The notes: a model not told the origin generated them from the letters alone. Shown: positions 8,472 through 17,942, counted from the stretch's first letter. The stretch is DNA of 64,000 bases from an uncultured Pseudoalteromonas sp. (GCA_947493455.1 CANLRB010000017.1:35263-99262), one strand, 5' to 3'. Translations and numbers: made by a program.

Positions 8472-10325
8472 ATGCTCAAATCCGTAAAAATAAAAACAAA
8501 GTTACAGATACTTGCCATGATTGCCGTATTGTCGTTGGCAGCAATGGCTTTGCTTAATCTCTATATTGCAAATAAAAAGCAAAATTTAGCTGATGCAAGT
8601 CACTTTTTGATTGAGTCAGAGAGGGCGATTACAGAGATATTACGCACTAAAGTTGAGTTTATGGATAAACCTGAATATGCCTACCAAAACCAACTGACGC
8701 AATCGGTAACGCTTGCTAAGAAAATGATGGTAAGCTTGCAAAATGAAATCGAAAACTTAGGGTATCGCACTGATAACACTGATCAAGTTGCACGCACTTT
8801 GGATAGGCTGCAGGCCCAATTTATTGATATGAATACGACATATCAAGAATATGGCTATTCACCGGATCTCGGGCTTCGTAAAAAACTGCGTGGCGCAGCT
8901 CATGCACTTGAAGAGAATTCAAATGAGCTGAATGATTTAGAAGCAAAGGTCTTCGTTTTGCAAATTCGCCGTCATGAAAAAGACTTTATCATGCGTGGCA
9001 GTGAAAAGTATTTGGCGCGTTCTGCGCAAGTGGTATCGAATCTAGAGCAGCACTTACGCCGTAAAAATGTCGACTATTCTTGGTTATCAAGTTATTCACA
9101 GGCGTTTAATTCGGCTGCAAACTTATATAAAAAAATAGGCTTTAATCAAAGCTCTGGTATTAAGGTGGATCTCGAGCAAAGCGAAGCTGAGCTTAAACAA
9201 CTCACACAGGCACTTAGCCAGGAACTTGCAGATATTCAAACTGAGGTGTTTGACAACGCGAAAGTAATGCAATGGTCAATTGGTATTCTCTTGGCCTTGG
9301 TTCTTGTTGCTGTTTTGATCGGGCTTATTCGTTCTATTTCGCAAGCGATTGATATGGTTATTGAGGATGTTGAAAAAATTGCACAGAGTGGCGATCTCAG
9401 TATTAAAATTCGAAAACATGGTGACGACGAGCTTGGTTTACTCGCTGAGAGTGTAAATGGCTTGATGGCGAAGTTTTTATCAGTAATTCAAGCGATTCAT
9501 CACTCAGTAGATATTGTTAATTCTGAATCGACTAAAGTTGCGCGCAGCGTAGAGCAAAGCGGTGAGCAGTTGGTTCAACAAAAGTCTGAAGTTGAAACGG
9601 TTGCAAGCGCGGTGACTGAAATGGGGGCCGTAGCACACGATATCGCAGTGAATGCGGAAACGACCTCAAAACGCGTTGATACAGTATCTGAGAGCGCAAG
9701 TGTTGGCCAAAAGAAAATTGAATTCACAGTTGATAACATGACTAAATTGAGCAACCAATTAGTCGAGTCAGCAGTGCAAGTTAACTTGTTGCGAGAAAAA
9801 AGTAATGCGATTAATGCGGTCATGGAAGTGATCCGCGGTATTGCAGAGCAAACTAATTTACTTGCTTTAAATGCAGCTATTGAAGCCGCACGCGCGGGCG
9901 AGCAGGGTAGAGGCTTTGCCGTTGTCGCTGATGAGGTGCGTTCGTTGGCCGTTAAAACACAAGAATCAACGACTGAAATTACGCAAATAATTACAGATCT
10001 GCAGTCGAGCACGGCCAATATTGTCGAATCTATTGAGCTATGCAAAAGCCAAGGCTTGCAAACAGCAGAACAAACTGATGAAGCTGGACGAGCATTTTCA
10101 GAAATTATTGCTGATATTCAGGAGGTGTCAGAGATGACCTCGACGATTGCTGTGGCAGTGGAACAACAGTCGACCGTGGCGCAAGAGATTAATCAGAACA
10201 TTGTACAAATTAGCGATTACGCTGATGAATTGGCTGATAACTCGATGAATAATGCGGTGGCATCAAATCAAGTATCACATCAAACCGAAGAATTAAACAA
10301 TGCGATAAGGTGGTTTAAAGTATAA
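8472..10325 (+). CDS. Methyl-accepting chemotaxis protein with HBM-type sensor
   Basis: 617 aa transmembrane chemoreceptor. The first membrane segment is near residues 12-32, followed by a long helical periplasmic domain containing [16 protein letters not shown], a hallmark of helical bimodular (HBM) sensors. The second membrane segment is near 265-285 ([17 protein letters not shown]), then HAMP and a cytoplasmic signalling domain with the hairpin tip [22 protein letters not shown] receptors bind small organic acids; the ligand here is unknown. A rho-independent terminator follows directly. Confidence 0.95.
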   Translation: MLKSVKIKTKLQILAMIAVLSLAAMALLNLYIANKKQNLADASHFLIESERAITEILRTKVEFMDKPEYAYQNQLTQSVTLAKKMMVSLQNEIENLGYRTDNTDQVARTLDRLQAQFIDMNTTYQEYGYSPDLGLRKKLRGAAHALEENSNELNDLEAKVFVLQIRRHEKDFIMRGSEKYLARSAQVVSNLEQHLRRKNVDYSWLSSYSQAFNSAANLYKKIGFNQSSGIKVDLEQSEAELKQLTQALSQELADIQTEVFDNAKVMQWSIGILLALVLVAVLIGLIRSISQAIDMVIEDVEKIAQSGDLSIKIRKHGDDELGLLAESVNGLMAKFLSVIQAIHHSVDIVNSESTKVARSVEQSGEQLVQQKSEVETVASAVTEMGAVAHDIAVNAETTSKRVDTVSESASVGQKKIEFTVDNMTKLSNQLVESAVQVNLLREKSNAINAVMEVIRGIAEQTNLLALNAAIEAARAGEQGRGFAVVADEVRSLAVKTQESTTEITQIITDLQSSTANIVESIELCKSQGLQTAEQTDEAGRAFSEIIADIQEVSEMTSTIAVAVEQQSTVAQEINQNIVQISDYADELADNSMNNAVASNQVSHQTEELNNAIRWFKV

Positions 10326-10342
10326 ATTAAACCTTTTATTTG

Positions 10343-10367
10343 AAAGCCCACTTGTGTGGGCTTTTTT
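10343..10367 (+). terminator. Rho-independent terminator after the chemoreceptor gene
   Basis: AAAGCCCAC, a four-base loop and GTGGGCTTTTTT form a strong hairpin with a T tract just after the stop codon at 10325. Confidence 0.9.
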
Positions 10368-10437
10368 GTTGCTGCATTGGAGTTGCATTTTATTGTTTAT
10401 GATATAACTTTATAGCAGGACTAATGAGGGTAACTCG

Positions 10438-11220
10438 ATGACTAAAATAACAAAAACTTCAAGTGGTCAATTTTGCTGGACTGAATTGGCGACACAAGAT
10501 TGGCAAGGCGCAAAGCAATTTTACACTGAACTATTTGGCTGGGGAGCAGATGACCAACCTATTGGTGAGGATATGTATTACACCATGCTGCAACTGGATG
10601 GTCTCGAAGTGGGCGCGATGTACCAAATGGACGATGAGCGACTTAAAAACAAAATGCCCAGTCATTGGCTCAATTATGTTGCCGTTGAAAGTGTTGATGC
10701 AACAGTAGAGAAAGCGAAGGAATTAGGTGCCGAGTTAGTTGCTGGACCTCATGATGTCGGTGATGCTGGGCGTATGGCAATATTTCACGAACCGGAAGGA
10801 GCGCTGTTTGCTATTTGGCAAGCAGGCGTGCATTGCGGCGTGAAAGTGCGTGATGAGGCCGGTTCGATGTGTTGGCAAGAGTTAGCTTCAAAAAATGCGC
10901 AAAAGAGCCGGGATTTTTACGGCGAATTATTTGGTTGGCAGTTTGAAATCGAAGATATGGATGGGATGGCGTATACCCTATTTACTAAAGACGGTAAGCA
11001 AGTGGCAGGAATGCTTGAAATGACCGCGGAGTGGGGTGATATGCCAGCGCACTGGATGACTTACTTTGAAGTCACTAATTGTGACAATATGCTAGAGCGA
11101 GTCGAAGAATTAGGGGGTAAAGTATGCGTCCCGGCCACGGATATTAAAAACGTTGGTCGATTCAGTGTGATTACAGACCCTCAAGGTGGCTTCTTTTCGA
11201 TTATTCAAAGTCAAAAGTAG
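10438..11220 (+). CDS. Two-domain VOC (glyoxalase/bleomycin-resistance fold) protein
   Basis: 260 aa made of two similar VOC domains. Each begins with a matching segment (FCWTELATQDWQGAKQFYTE and MCWQELASKNAQKSRDFYGE), followed by LFGW, and ends with a PEGA- or PQGG-type strand. This is the common tandem VOC protein of proteobacteria. Individual metal ligands are not obvious enough to assign a reaction. It starts at the ATG at 10438 after a GAGGGTAA-like ribosome site. The next gene follows after 34 bp and may be cotranscribed. Confidence 0.85.
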   Translation: MTKITKTSSGQFCWTELATQDWQGAKQFYTELFGWGADDQPIGEDMYYTMLQLDGLEVGAMYQMDDERLKNKMPSHWLNYVAVESVDATVEKAKELGAELVAGPHDVGDAGRMAIFHEPEGALFAIWQAGVHCGVKVRDEAGSMCWQELASKNAQKSRDFYGELFGWQFEIEDMDGMAYTLFTKDGKQVAGMLEMTAEWGDMPAHWMTYFEVTNCDNMLERVEELGGKVCVPATDIKNVGRFSVITDPQGGFFSIIQSQK

Positions 11221-11254
11221 CACTAAAATAGATATAAACTAGGAAGATTGAGTT

Positions 11255-11917
11255 GTGAAACATGTTGTTATAACGGGCGCTAATCGCGGCATCGGGTTAA
11301 GCTTTTGTCAGCACTATTTGGCGTTAGGCTTTAGAGTCACCGCTGTGGTGCGTAAAAGCTCACCTGAGCTTGATACATTGGGCTGTGAAATAATTTCAAA
11401 TATCGATGTCGCTTGCGGCACCAGTGTTGCTAACTTAAAACAGCACTTGCTTGGCCAGTCCGTTGATATATTGATCAATAACGCGGGTATTTTTAGTAAT
11501 GAGTCATTGGCTAATATGGATTTCGCAGCAATTGAAAAACAATTTATGGTTAATGCGTTAGCGCCGATACGTATGACGCATGCCTTACAAAAATGCTTGT
11601 CGTCTGGCAGTAAAGTAGCGATGATCACGAGTCGTATGGGTTCTATTGCAGACAACGGCTCTGGTGCATATATAGGTTATCGAATGTCAAAAGCGGCCCT
11701 CAATGCCGCGAGTAAAAGTATGGCAATTGAATTGGCAGGGTTGGGAGTTTCACTTGCAATATTGCACCCGGGGTTTGTACAAACTGAAATGGTTGGCTTT
11801 GCCGGAGATATCAGTCCTGATGTTGCTGCCGAGCGCTTAATGAGTCGAATCGATGAATTGAACTTGTCGAATACGGGTACATTTTGGCACTCTAATGGGG
11901 CTGTTTTACCTTGGTAA
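11255..11917 (+). CDS. Short-chain dehydrogenase/reductase
   Basis: 220 aa classical SDR with a GTG start preceded by AGGAAGA. It has the Gly-rich NAD(P) motif TGANRGIG, the NNAG motif (INNAGIF), the catalytic Ser in ITSRMGS, and YRMSK (YxxxK with Tyr and Lys spaced as in active enzymes). The C-terminal LHPGFVQTEM is typical. It resembles the C-factor-like or sniffer-like SDRs. The substrate is unknown. It converges with the M48 peptidase gene, leaving only 8 bp between the ends. Confidence 0.9.
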   Translation: MKHVVITGANRGIGLSFCQHYLALGFRVTAVVRKSSPELDTLGCEIISNIDVACGTSVANLKQHLLGQSVDILINNAGIFSNESLANMDFAAIEKQFMVNALAPIRMTHALQKCLSSGSKVAMITSRMGSIADNGSGAYIGYRMSKAALNAASKSMAIELAGLGVSLAILHPGFVQTEMVGFAGDISPDVAAERLMSRIDELNLSNTGTFWHSNGAVLPW

Positions 11918-11925
11918 CGTTATTT

Positions 11926-13791
11926 TCATAGCTTACCAAAATTAAGTTCTAAACGAAGACCTAGTAGATAAATGATCGTTTTTTCTTCATCGGTGAGCAC
12001 ATGGTCGACCGCAACACAAAATTTGGCCGCATCTAGAAAGGCGGCTTTGTTTTTAGGTGCCAACTTGGCAATGATTTGCAGTTTTGTATGAGCGGTTTGT
12101 AAGTCAATTTCATTAATATCAAGTAACGCTAGATTTGGCATATTAAATGCGTTGCAGGTTTTGATAAACGCAGCTTCAGCCTCTTTATTGCTGTTGTGGC
12201 CGAGATGTGCGGTAATGCTGATCAGTAAATGCCATGCATGTATGAGCGCTTTTTTATTAAACACCGGGGTGTTTAGAAGCCGAGTCCGCGTTCTTGTTTG
12301 ATGATAGATCGATTCATAAATAAGCCACTGAGCTATTTGTGCTGTAAGTTGAACTCGATTTAATGGAGTTGAATTACAAGTTAAATTAAACAGATCAGTT
12401 AACAAAGTTTGCAATGCTCGTTGGCGCGCCGGCGCAAGGCAATGCAGCGTGTTGCATGCGACCTCAAGTAATTTAAATTTATCAACAAGGCTTAAACTTG
12501 CTTGCAGCAACTCAACACGATCAAGGTGGTGAATATCGATATATGGATAATTAACGATTATTTGTAACTGTGTTTGTTGGGTTTCGTTGTTTTCACTCAG
12601 TAGCAATATGCTGAAAATGTTACACAATAAGCTTGGTTCATGGACTAATTGTGTTAGTTCATCATCAATTCCCTGAATTGATTGAATTTGGCGAATTGAT
12701 GGTTGTGAGCTGGCTTCTGCTGTTTGATGCCGTTGAGCTGCGAGCTGCATTGTCATGTAATTGCTATGATTTGGTCGTTGTGACTGGGTGCTTTGACCTT
12801 GCCAATGGGGCTGTAACTTACGAATGCGCTGATGTATATCGGGGTGAGTTGAAAACCAGCTTAACCATGGACTGCGAACATTAGTAAAAAATAAGTGACT
12901 GTACTGATGATAGTTTTTGAGTTGCACTTGTGGTTTGACTCCTGCGACAACTTTTAAAGCCTCTGCCAGTGCTTGACTATTGCGATTAAATTGCACTGCG
13001 TTGGCATCAGCCAAAAACTCTCTGCGTCGACAAATGGCCGCCTTTATAAAATCGGCTAATAGAGTTCCAAAAAAACCGTATATGACAAATGCAATTCCAA
13101 TAATGATTGATAGGCCGTCTTTGCTTTTGCTCTGTGCCGCTTTATGTATGAGTGACTCACCGATTAACCCAATAAAGCTAATAGCAAATGTTGCCGCCGC
13201 GAGTTTATTGTTTAGTTTAATATCTTGGTTGACAATATGGCTCAATTCATGGGCCACAACTGCTTGTAACTCGTCACGGGTTAGCTTTTCTAGTGCACCA
13301 CGGGTCACAGCAATGACTGCGCTTTTCTGATCATGCCCTGCAGCGAAGGCATTAACGCGACCTTGATTCAATTGAATATAAATCCGAGGCACAGAGGTGT
13401 GGGCTGCGATCGCCATTTCTTCAACAACATTAATTAGCTGGCGCTCAAGCGGATGGTAACTATTTGGTTGCACTAAAGTGGCACCAAGTTGTTGTGCAAT
13501 AACATGCCCGCCTTGGCGAAGTTGTGCGTACTTATACGCAATCGCGCCCAACATAATGAGGCACGAAATAATACTGGAAGGCCAGTGCCATTGGTACGGG
13601 TTTTGTACTCGGAATTCGTCCCAGCCTTGATAGAGTATTAGCGGCAGTTGTTCGAGTATTCTCACGTCAAATAACAGGCCAAAGAAGGCTTGAGTAATAA
13701 AGACAATAAGCGAAAAGGCCGCAATAAAAAGTACTACAAGTAACAGCGTAGTGCGTTTTGCCGCCTGCTGTTCGCCAAAGAAGTTTTTCAT
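11926..13791 (-). CDS. M48 family zinc metallopeptidase with long C-terminal extension
   Basis: 621 aa membrane protein. Two N-terminal membrane segments (about residues 15-38 and 65-85) precede a HtpX-like M48 domain with the zinc motif HELSH near residue 182 (AVVAHELSHIVNQD) and a second hydrophobic pair. The later zinc ligand Glu is likely in RRREFLADANA. The C-terminal 250 residues are helical and end in an acidic TerB-like stretch (VDHVLTDEEKTI). Its start shares one base with the LemA gene stop. LemA-M48 pairs are common in gammaproteobacteria and act in envelope proteostasis; the exact substrate is unknown. Confidence 0.9.
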   Translation of the reverse strand: MKNFFGEQQAAKRTTLLLVVLFIAAFSLIVFITQAFFGLLFDVRILEQLPLILYQGWDEFRVQNPYQWHWPSSIISCLIMLGAIAYKYAQLRQGGHVIAQQLGATLVQPNSYHPLERQLINVVEEMAIAAHTSVPRIYIQLNQGRVNAFAAGHDQKSAVIAVTRGALEKLTRDELQAVVAHELSHIVNQDIKLNNKLAAATFAISFIGLIGESLIHKAAQSKSKDGLSIIIGIAFVIYGFFGTLLADFIKAAICRRREFLADANAVQFNRNSQALAEALKVVAGVKPQVQLKNYHQYSHLFFTNVRSPWLSWFSTHPDIHQRIRKLQPHWQGQSTQSQRPNHSNYMTMQLAAQRHQTAEASSQPSIRQIQSIQGIDDELTQLVHEPSLLCNIFSILLLSENNETQQTQLQIIVNYPYIDIHHLDRVELLQASLSLVDKFKLLEVACNTLHCLAPARQRALQTLLTDLFNLTCNSTPLNRVQLTAQIAQWLIYESIYHQTRTRTRLLNTPVFNKKALIHAWHLLISITAHLGHNSNKEAEAAFIKTCNAFNMPNLALLDINEIDLQTAHTKLQIIAKLAPKNKAAFLDAAKFCVAVDHVLTDEEKTIIYLLGLRLELNFGKL

Positions 13792-14396
13792 TAAAATTTA
13801 ACGCTAGGAGCTTCTTTTTTTACTGAATTAGCTTCAAGTTGAAGCATTGAGGCATCTTCAATATGACCCAATCGCTTAGCAAATATCAACTGAGGAAAAC
13901 TTTGCTTATAGGTATTGTATTGCATCACTTCATCATTATAGGCTTGCCGTGCAAATGCAATACGGTTCTCTGTGCTTGCAATTTCCTCAGAAAGTTGTGC
14001 AATTGTTTGATCTGCTTTGAGCTCTGGGTAGTCTTCAATGGTCACTTGTAACTGGCCAAGTGCGGAAGCCAGTTTATTTTCAGCTCCAGCCAGCGCTTGC
14101 AGTGATTTAGCATTGACACCTTGTTGCTGGAGCGTCTGCAAACAACTGACAGCTTGGTTTCGCGCCATAGTTACATTTTCTAGTGTCGACTTTTCGTGTG
14201 TTAGGTAACCTTTACAGGTTTCGACTAAATTAGGGATTAAGTCGTGACGACGATGTAATTGAACATCAATTTGTGCAAATGCATTTTTAACTAAATTCTT
14301 ATATTCAACGAGTTTATTAAATATCACTATCGCCAATATTGCAATAACAGCGGCAACCGCAAGAAAGAACCATAAAAATTGTGCTGTCGAACTCAT
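13791..14396 (-). CDS. lemA: LemA family protein
   Basis: 201 aa. One N-terminal membrane anchor (FLWFFLAVAAVIAILAIVIF) is followed by the coiled helical LemA domain with the signature VKNAFAQIDVQLHRRHDLIP, LVETCKGY and RNQAV. It is the first gene of a two-gene operon with the M48 peptidase and probably serves as its membrane partner; that partnership is inferred from conserved adjacency. Confidence 0.93.
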   Translation of the reverse strand: MSSTAQFLWFFLAVAAVIAILAIVIFNKLVEYKNLVKNAFAQIDVQLHRRHDLIPNLVETCKGYLTHEKSTLENVTMARNQAVSCLQTLQQQGVNAKSLQALAGAENKLASALGQLQVTIEDYPELKADQTIAQLSEEIASTENRIAFARQAYNDEVMQYNTYKQSFPQLIFAKRLGHIEDASMLQLEANSVKKEAPSVKF

Positions 14397-14507
14397 CGTG
14401 AATAATATCCCTATGTTTAAACTAGCTTTGATATCAATGTATCAGCTTGAATTTGTAAAGCAAGGTCCATATATGTTTGCTATCATTATTTATTTTTGGG
14501 ATCACTT

Positions 14508-14897
14508 ATGTCTGAGCATGAACAAGAATTAGCCACGGAAGTGTTATCTGTTCCACTATTTATGTTGGACGACACCCTGGAACAACGCGATATTGAACAA
14601 CCCGATGCCATTATTAATATTCAATTGAATGAAAATTTAATGGCTGAACTATGTCAGAACCCAAGCGCTGAACAGCGTATCTGTTTGTATATCTCTGACT
14701 ATGAGCTGGAAGTTATTAGCTCACAATTGTTTGCCGGCGAACGTCCTGACGTCGTTGAGCTTCATTTGAGTCAAGGGCCGTCGCTGTCGGTACTTTATAC
14801 TTCAAAAGAGGATTCGATTCAGTTTGTTTCGCCTGAACTTGAATTTATGCCTGAATTTGACTTAGGTATATCAGATGAGGAGCTTGAAGAGTCTTAA
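14508..14897 (+). CDS. Acidic protein of unknown function
   Basis: 129 aa from the ATG at 14508; an in-frame TTG at 14496 is a less likely start because the TTTGGGAT ribosome-site-like sequence fits the ATG. The protein is very acidic, with a long acidic tail (FDLGISDEELEES), no signal peptide and no membrane segment. I recognise no domain. It stands alone between the lemA promoter region and a secreted-protein gene. Confidence 0.65.
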   Translation: MSEHEQELATEVLSVPLFMLDDTLEQRDIEQPDAIINIQLNENLMAELCQNPSAEQRICLYISDYELEVISSQLFAGERPDVVELHLSQGPSLSVLYTSKEDSIQFVSPELEFMPEFDLGISDEELEES

Positions 14898-14952
14898 GTT
14901 ATAAAAGTGTTTATAATAGATTTCGTGCTCACGGCGCTTATATAGTTAATTG

Positions 14953-14992
14953 GTGAAAATTTATTCTAGAAAATTTCTTTATAAATTTTCAC
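14953..14992. repeat. Perfect 12-bp inverted repeat
   Basis: GTGAAAATTTAT (14953-14964) and its exact reverse complement ATAAATTTTCAC (14981-14992) are separated by 16 bases. There is no T tract on the coding side of the preceding gene, so this may be a weak bidirectional terminator or an operator. Confidence 0.5.
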
Positions 14993-15112
14993 TGTTTGCA
15001 CACTTTTTGTTCCTAAATTGGCATTCTTTTATGTAAATGAATTGATAACATTGGGCGTTTAATTGTATTATCTGTTCATTATTTAGCATCGCACTTTAGG
15101 TTGATAATAAAA

Positions 15113-15607
15113 ATGAGATTGCTGCTTTTTGTAATTTTCTTAATTCCATTTTTTGCTAACGCACAGAAAAGTCTTAATAAATGTATTAGTGTCACCGGCG
15201 AAGAACGCTTTACAACACGCAGTTGTGAGCGCGGTGAACGTCAAGTTGTAATTAAAAAAACGCAATCGCTTGCTCAATTTGCGCAGAAGGCGAGTGAATC
15301 CGTTGGGGTTGTAAATCGAGGTCTAGATAATCGAGATCTTACTTTTTATTTGCAACAAAACTTCCCGCAAGCTGATTGGCCTGAAAATGTTGTTAGAAGC
15401 TTTTTAGAGCCGAAAGAGGCGGTTGTCGTTGTAAACACATTTCGCTTAAGAAAGCTTGAAGAAATTTGTTCCGCAACAATGAATTGGATTGATGCACATC
15501 CTCACAGTCGTTTTGATTTGCAATCAATGCGATTGGAATTTAATACGGGTGAGTCATTTCGTTCTCGTTATGTAAAACAAGGGCGATGTGATTTTGAACT
15601 GCGTTAA
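15113..15607 (+). CDS. Secreted protein, DUF4124-like N-terminus
   Basis: 164 aa from the ATG at 15113; the frame opens at a TTG at 15101 that lacks a good ribosome site. A signal peptide (MRLLLFVIFLIPFFANA) is followed by KCISVTGEERFTTRSC, which resembles the short Cys-containing DUF4124 motif of periplasmic proteins. The rest is unrecognised. A terminator follows at 15624, so the gene is monocistronic and sits just before the interrupted dUTPase gene. Confidence 0.7.
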   Translation: MRLLLFVIFLIPFFANAQKSLNKCISVTGEERFTTRSCERGERQVVIKKTQSLAQFAQKASESVGVVNRGLDNRDLTFYLQQNFPQADWPENVVRSFLEPKEAVVVVNTFRLRKLEEICSATMNWIDAHPHSRFDLQSMRLEFNTGESFRSRYVKQGRCDFELR

Positions 15608-15623
15608 ATAGAATTGAATATTG

Positions 15624-15650
15624 AAAGGTCGCTTTTTAGCGACCTTTTTT
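15624..15650 (+). terminator. Rho-independent terminator
   Basis: AAGGTCGC, a short loop and GCGACCTT followed by a run of T. It separates the secreted-protein gene from the dUTPase fragment. Confidence 0.88.
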
Positions 15651-15716
15651 ATTTTTTAAACTAGTTGCAAATGCTAGTATTGCAGCACTAAATCAAATCG
15701 AGAGACCGAGAAAGTA

Positions 15717-15947
15717 ATGCCAGCAGATATTCAAAAAATAGCCACTATGCTAGAGATGCAAAATGCAATGAATACAAAAGTTCACCCAGAATGGTTTAAC
15801 CAAGGGTTTGAATGGTACCGCGCGATTTGGGTCGAGTGTGCTGAAATGCTTGACCATTACGGTTGGAAGTGGTGGAAAAAACAACAGCCGGATACTGAAC
15901 AAGTTATTCTTGAGTTAGTCGACATTTCTCAAGAGCTAAAATCGTAG
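15717..15947 (+). pseudogene. Dimeric (all-alpha) dUTPase, N-terminal fragment split by island
   Basis: 76 codons. The first 69 match the start of the dimeric dUTPase family (PF08761, MazG-like NTP pyrophosphatase fold): MLEMQNAMNTKVHPEW, GFEWYRAIWVECAEML and the second metal motif ELVD. The Glu/Asp metal ligands ExxE and ExxD are all in this half. After ELVD-I the frame runs into island sequence and stops seven codons later. The missing remainder, starting at the same codon pair D-I, is at 34000-34416. Joining the two gives a 206-codon protein of normal family length, so this is one gene broken by insertion. Confidence 0.92.
15908..15938. other. Left junction of the GInt-like island (attL)
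   Basis: Host sequence ends in CGACAT (15920-15925) and the element begins with TTCTCAAGAGCTA (15926-15938). That 13-mer is inverted at the right end with one mismatch (TTCTCAAGACCTA read inward). The block 15908-15928 is also an imperfect direct repeat of 33990-34009, sharing CTTGAG, CGAYAT and TTTC. The boundary was found by restoring the dUTPase frame. Confidence 0.8.
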
Positions 15948-16077
15948 ATCTAGAATCATATATTTTTCAATCCCTTTATTCTTCAATAGTTAAAAGCAAT
16001 TTCCCTTAAAAGCTAATCTATGATTTTCAATCTATGGTTTTTCTATGCTTTTTTAAAGAATTTGTGATTCTAGATCT
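15946..16077. repeat. 13-bp perfect inverted repeat in the AT-rich left end
   Basis: AGATCTAGAATCA (15946-15958) and its exact reverse complement TGATTCTAGATCT (16065-16077) flank 106 bp of AT-rich non-coding DNA between the island boundary and the dUTPase gene. The interval also holds repeated CAATCTATG/TTTTCAAT-like words. The position next to the island end suggests recombinase accessory-binding sites or a control element for dut; either is inference. Confidence 0.6.
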
Positions 16078-16118
16078 GAGATTTTGCCAAATAAAGAGAA
16101 ACGTATTCGGAGTAAATT

Positions 16119-16574
16119 ATGAAACAAGTAGAAGTAAAAATATTAGACCCAAAAGTAGGAAATGAAATTCCTTTACCAACTTATGCAACTGACGGTTCAG
16201 CAGGTGTTGATTTACGTGCATGCATTGATGAGCCATTAACTTTAGAACCCGGTCAAACAGAATTGATACCTACTGGTATTGCGATTCATATGAAGAGCAA
16301 AGATATAGCAGCAACAATTTTACCTCGTTCAGGCTTAGGCCATAAGCACGGTATTGTATTAGGTAACTTAGTTGGCTTAATTGACTCAGACTATCAAGGT
16401 CAGTTGTTTATATCATGCTGGAATAGAGGTAATGAAACATTCACCATTGAGCCTGCCGATAGAATTGCGCAGCTTATGTTTATCCCTGTTATTCAGCCAG
16501 AATTTCAGTTAGTTGAAGAGTTTGAGCAAAGTGAACGTGGCGAAGGTGGTTTTGGTCACTCAGGACGAAAATAG
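16119..16574 (+). CDS. dut: Trimeric dUTPase, carried by the island
   Basis: 151 aa, full length for the trimeric all-beta dUTPase that converts dUTP to dUMP and pyrophosphate. All five motifs are visible: [42 protein letters not shown] and [11 protein letters not shown]. The ATG is preceded by CGGAG at 16108-16112. The gene lies inside the island, about 190 bp from the left boundary, and points the same way as the dUTPase gene that the island interrupts. The two enzymes are unrelated in fold but do the same reaction, so this looks like a replacement. A strong hairpin terminator follows. Confidence 0.96.
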   Translation: MKQVEVKILDPKVGNEIPLPTYATDGSAGVDLRACIDEPLTLEPGQTELIPTGIAIHMKSKDIAATILPRSGLGHKHGIVLGNLVGLIDSDYQGQLFISCWNRGNETFTIEPADRIAQLMFIPVIQPEFQLVEEFEQSERGEGGFGHSGRK

Positions 16575-16581
16575 TAAGTCA

Positions 16582-16618
16582 AATAAGCTAAGGTCTAAAA
16601 TGATGGCCTTAGCTTATT
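16582..16618. terminator. Bidirectional hairpin between convergent genes
   Basis: AATAAGCTAAGG (16582-16593) pairs exactly with CCTTAGCTTATT (16607-16618). It sits between the converging ends of dut and the 129-aa gene at 16647. Confidence 0.75.
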
Positions 16619-16646
16619 ATCTTTGTCATACATTTCTAGACTGAAT

Positions 16647-17036
16647 CTAGTCAGCTTCGACCTCAGCCAGACCTAATAATTTATAATTATTGTGAATAAA
16701 TCCCAAATCCAGCATATCTTTAACTTCAGTCGCTTGATACTTAGTAACGTCAAAACAGACTGAATTTTCAGCTCCATAGCGCCAAACATCAAAATAAAAA
16801 TAATGACGGCATTTAAGCTCTTTTAGCCAGAGCAATTCACTATAGCTGTCAACTTTTTCATAATCGTATAGCCCTAGCTCCAAGTATGCATAGACTTCCA
16901 AATCGTTATTAGAGTTATAATCAACTAAGCAAAAGTTACTAGTCACACAGCATTGAGCCAGATAAGGAGCCCCTGCATTTCTGATTATTTCTAGAACTTC
17001 TTCGTGAGTCATACGTTTTCTAAAGATATTTTTCAT
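16647..17036 (-). CDS. Unknown island protein, 129 aa
   Basis: Starts MKNIFRKRMTHEEVLEI. The middle is rich in aromatic and acidic residues (VYAYLELGLYDYEKVDSYSE, then HYFYFDVWRYG), with no signal peptide or membrane segment. I recognise no family. It is the first minus-strand gene inside the left end of the island and is separated from the next minus-strand gene by about 165 bp of AT-rich DNA. Confidence 0.6.
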   Translation of the reverse strand: MKNIFRKRMTHEEVLEIIRNAGAPYLAQCCVTSNFCLVDYNSNNDLEVYAYLELGLYDYEKVDSYSELLWLKELKCRHYFYFDVWRYGAENSVCFDVTKYQATEVKDMLDLGFIHNNYKLLGLAEVEAD

Positions 17037-17201
17037 TAGTTACTCCGCTTCAACTACTTGCAATGAAAACTCTAATATAGTCAGTTTTAAAAAAACGCAG
17101 TAATTAAATTAAAGCTTTAGATATATGATTAAAATTAATAACTAAAATAGAAAGCTGTATTATGGATGTACAACTAGTATTTGTATTTCCCTAAAAGGCA
17201 C

Positions 17202-17843
17202 CTATGGCTTTAGGGGAAGATCTGCCCAAGGAAGCCCAAATTCTTCGAGTTTATCGTGCTGAAAGATAATATTGACCATGAAAGGCATAAACATTTCGGT
17301 AAAGTTTTCTTTCATCACGACAGGAGCAAGGTTATCGCTGAGCTCTTCTTTTGCATCTTTATACAGATAGTAACTTTTGCCTGTTTTTTCGATCCAGATA
17401 TAGTAGTTTTCAAACTCTTCGATGCCATTTAGTTTAGTGATCCCATCTGAAATTTCACATTTTCCTACTTCCTCCCATGAGGCTAATAATTTCAGTCTTG
17501 CTGGAGTTTTACCTTGAGCTTTAAATGATAAAATTGCCCAACTGTTCGGGACTAGTTGATTCACTAAGTTTAATTCGATGTAATAACTTTCTCTATATGG
17601 CTGTTTCCCTAGCGATAGCCGCTCAACCCCATCCATACCGTCTTGGATAAAGATATATTTACAGAAGTCCATACACTCCTTTACATTGCCAGCCCCATCA
17701 AACATCTTTTCATTTATTTCATCAAGATACTTCTTTATTCCTGCAAATAATTTCAAACCAGACGCTGCGTTTATTTTCATTTTTTTAGCTGCGTACTCAG
17801 CTAGTTCTAAAACAATATCTATCGACTTACCCGTAAACTTCAT
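17202..17843 (-). CDS. Unknown island protein, 213 aa
   Basis: The ATG at 17843 is chosen because AAGGTGG lies seven bases upstream; an in-frame TTG at 17849 is too close to that site. The protein is soluble, with a helical N-terminus (IVLELAEYAAKKMK) and a beta-rich middle (SYYIELNLVNQLVPNSWAIL). No known domain is recognised. It is transcribed away from the HTH gene at 17952, and the shared 108-bp gap holds two palindromic operators. It is therefore probably controlled by that regulator and may be its partner. Confidence 0.65.
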   Translation of the reverse strand: MKFTGKSIDIVLELAEYAAKKMKINAASGLKLFAGIKKYLDEINEKMFDGAGNVKECMDFCKYIFIQDGMDGVERLSLGKQPYRESYYIELNLVNQLVPNSWAILSFKAQGKTPARLKLLASWEEVGKCEISDGITKLNGIEEFENYYIWIEKTGKSYYLYKDAKEELSDNLAPVVMKENFTEMFMPFMVNIIFQHDKLEEFGLPWADLPLKP

Positions 17844-17891
17844 ATACAAACCACCTTAATGTCAATTTGATTAATTATTGATATAATAAAC

Positions 17892-17942
17892 GGCACTAAT
17901 ACAGTGCCTTAATACAATATACACTGGCACCGATATAGTGCC
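17892..17942. promoter_or_regulatory. Twin palindromic operators in a divergent promoter
   Basis: GGCACTAATACAGTGCC (17892-17908) is a perfect palindrome with a 5-bp spacer. GGCACCGATATAGTGCC (17926-17942) has the same arms with one mismatch. Centres are 34 bp apart, about three helical turns, so two dimers could bind the same face. The second copy directly abuts the ribosome site AAGGAG of the HTH gene at 17952, as expected for autorepression. Confidence 0.8.

Noticed and set aside
9575-10045. Minus-strand open frame inside the chemoreceptor gene
   Set aside because: It is complementary to the highly conserved signalling domain; no start signal and no recognisable product.
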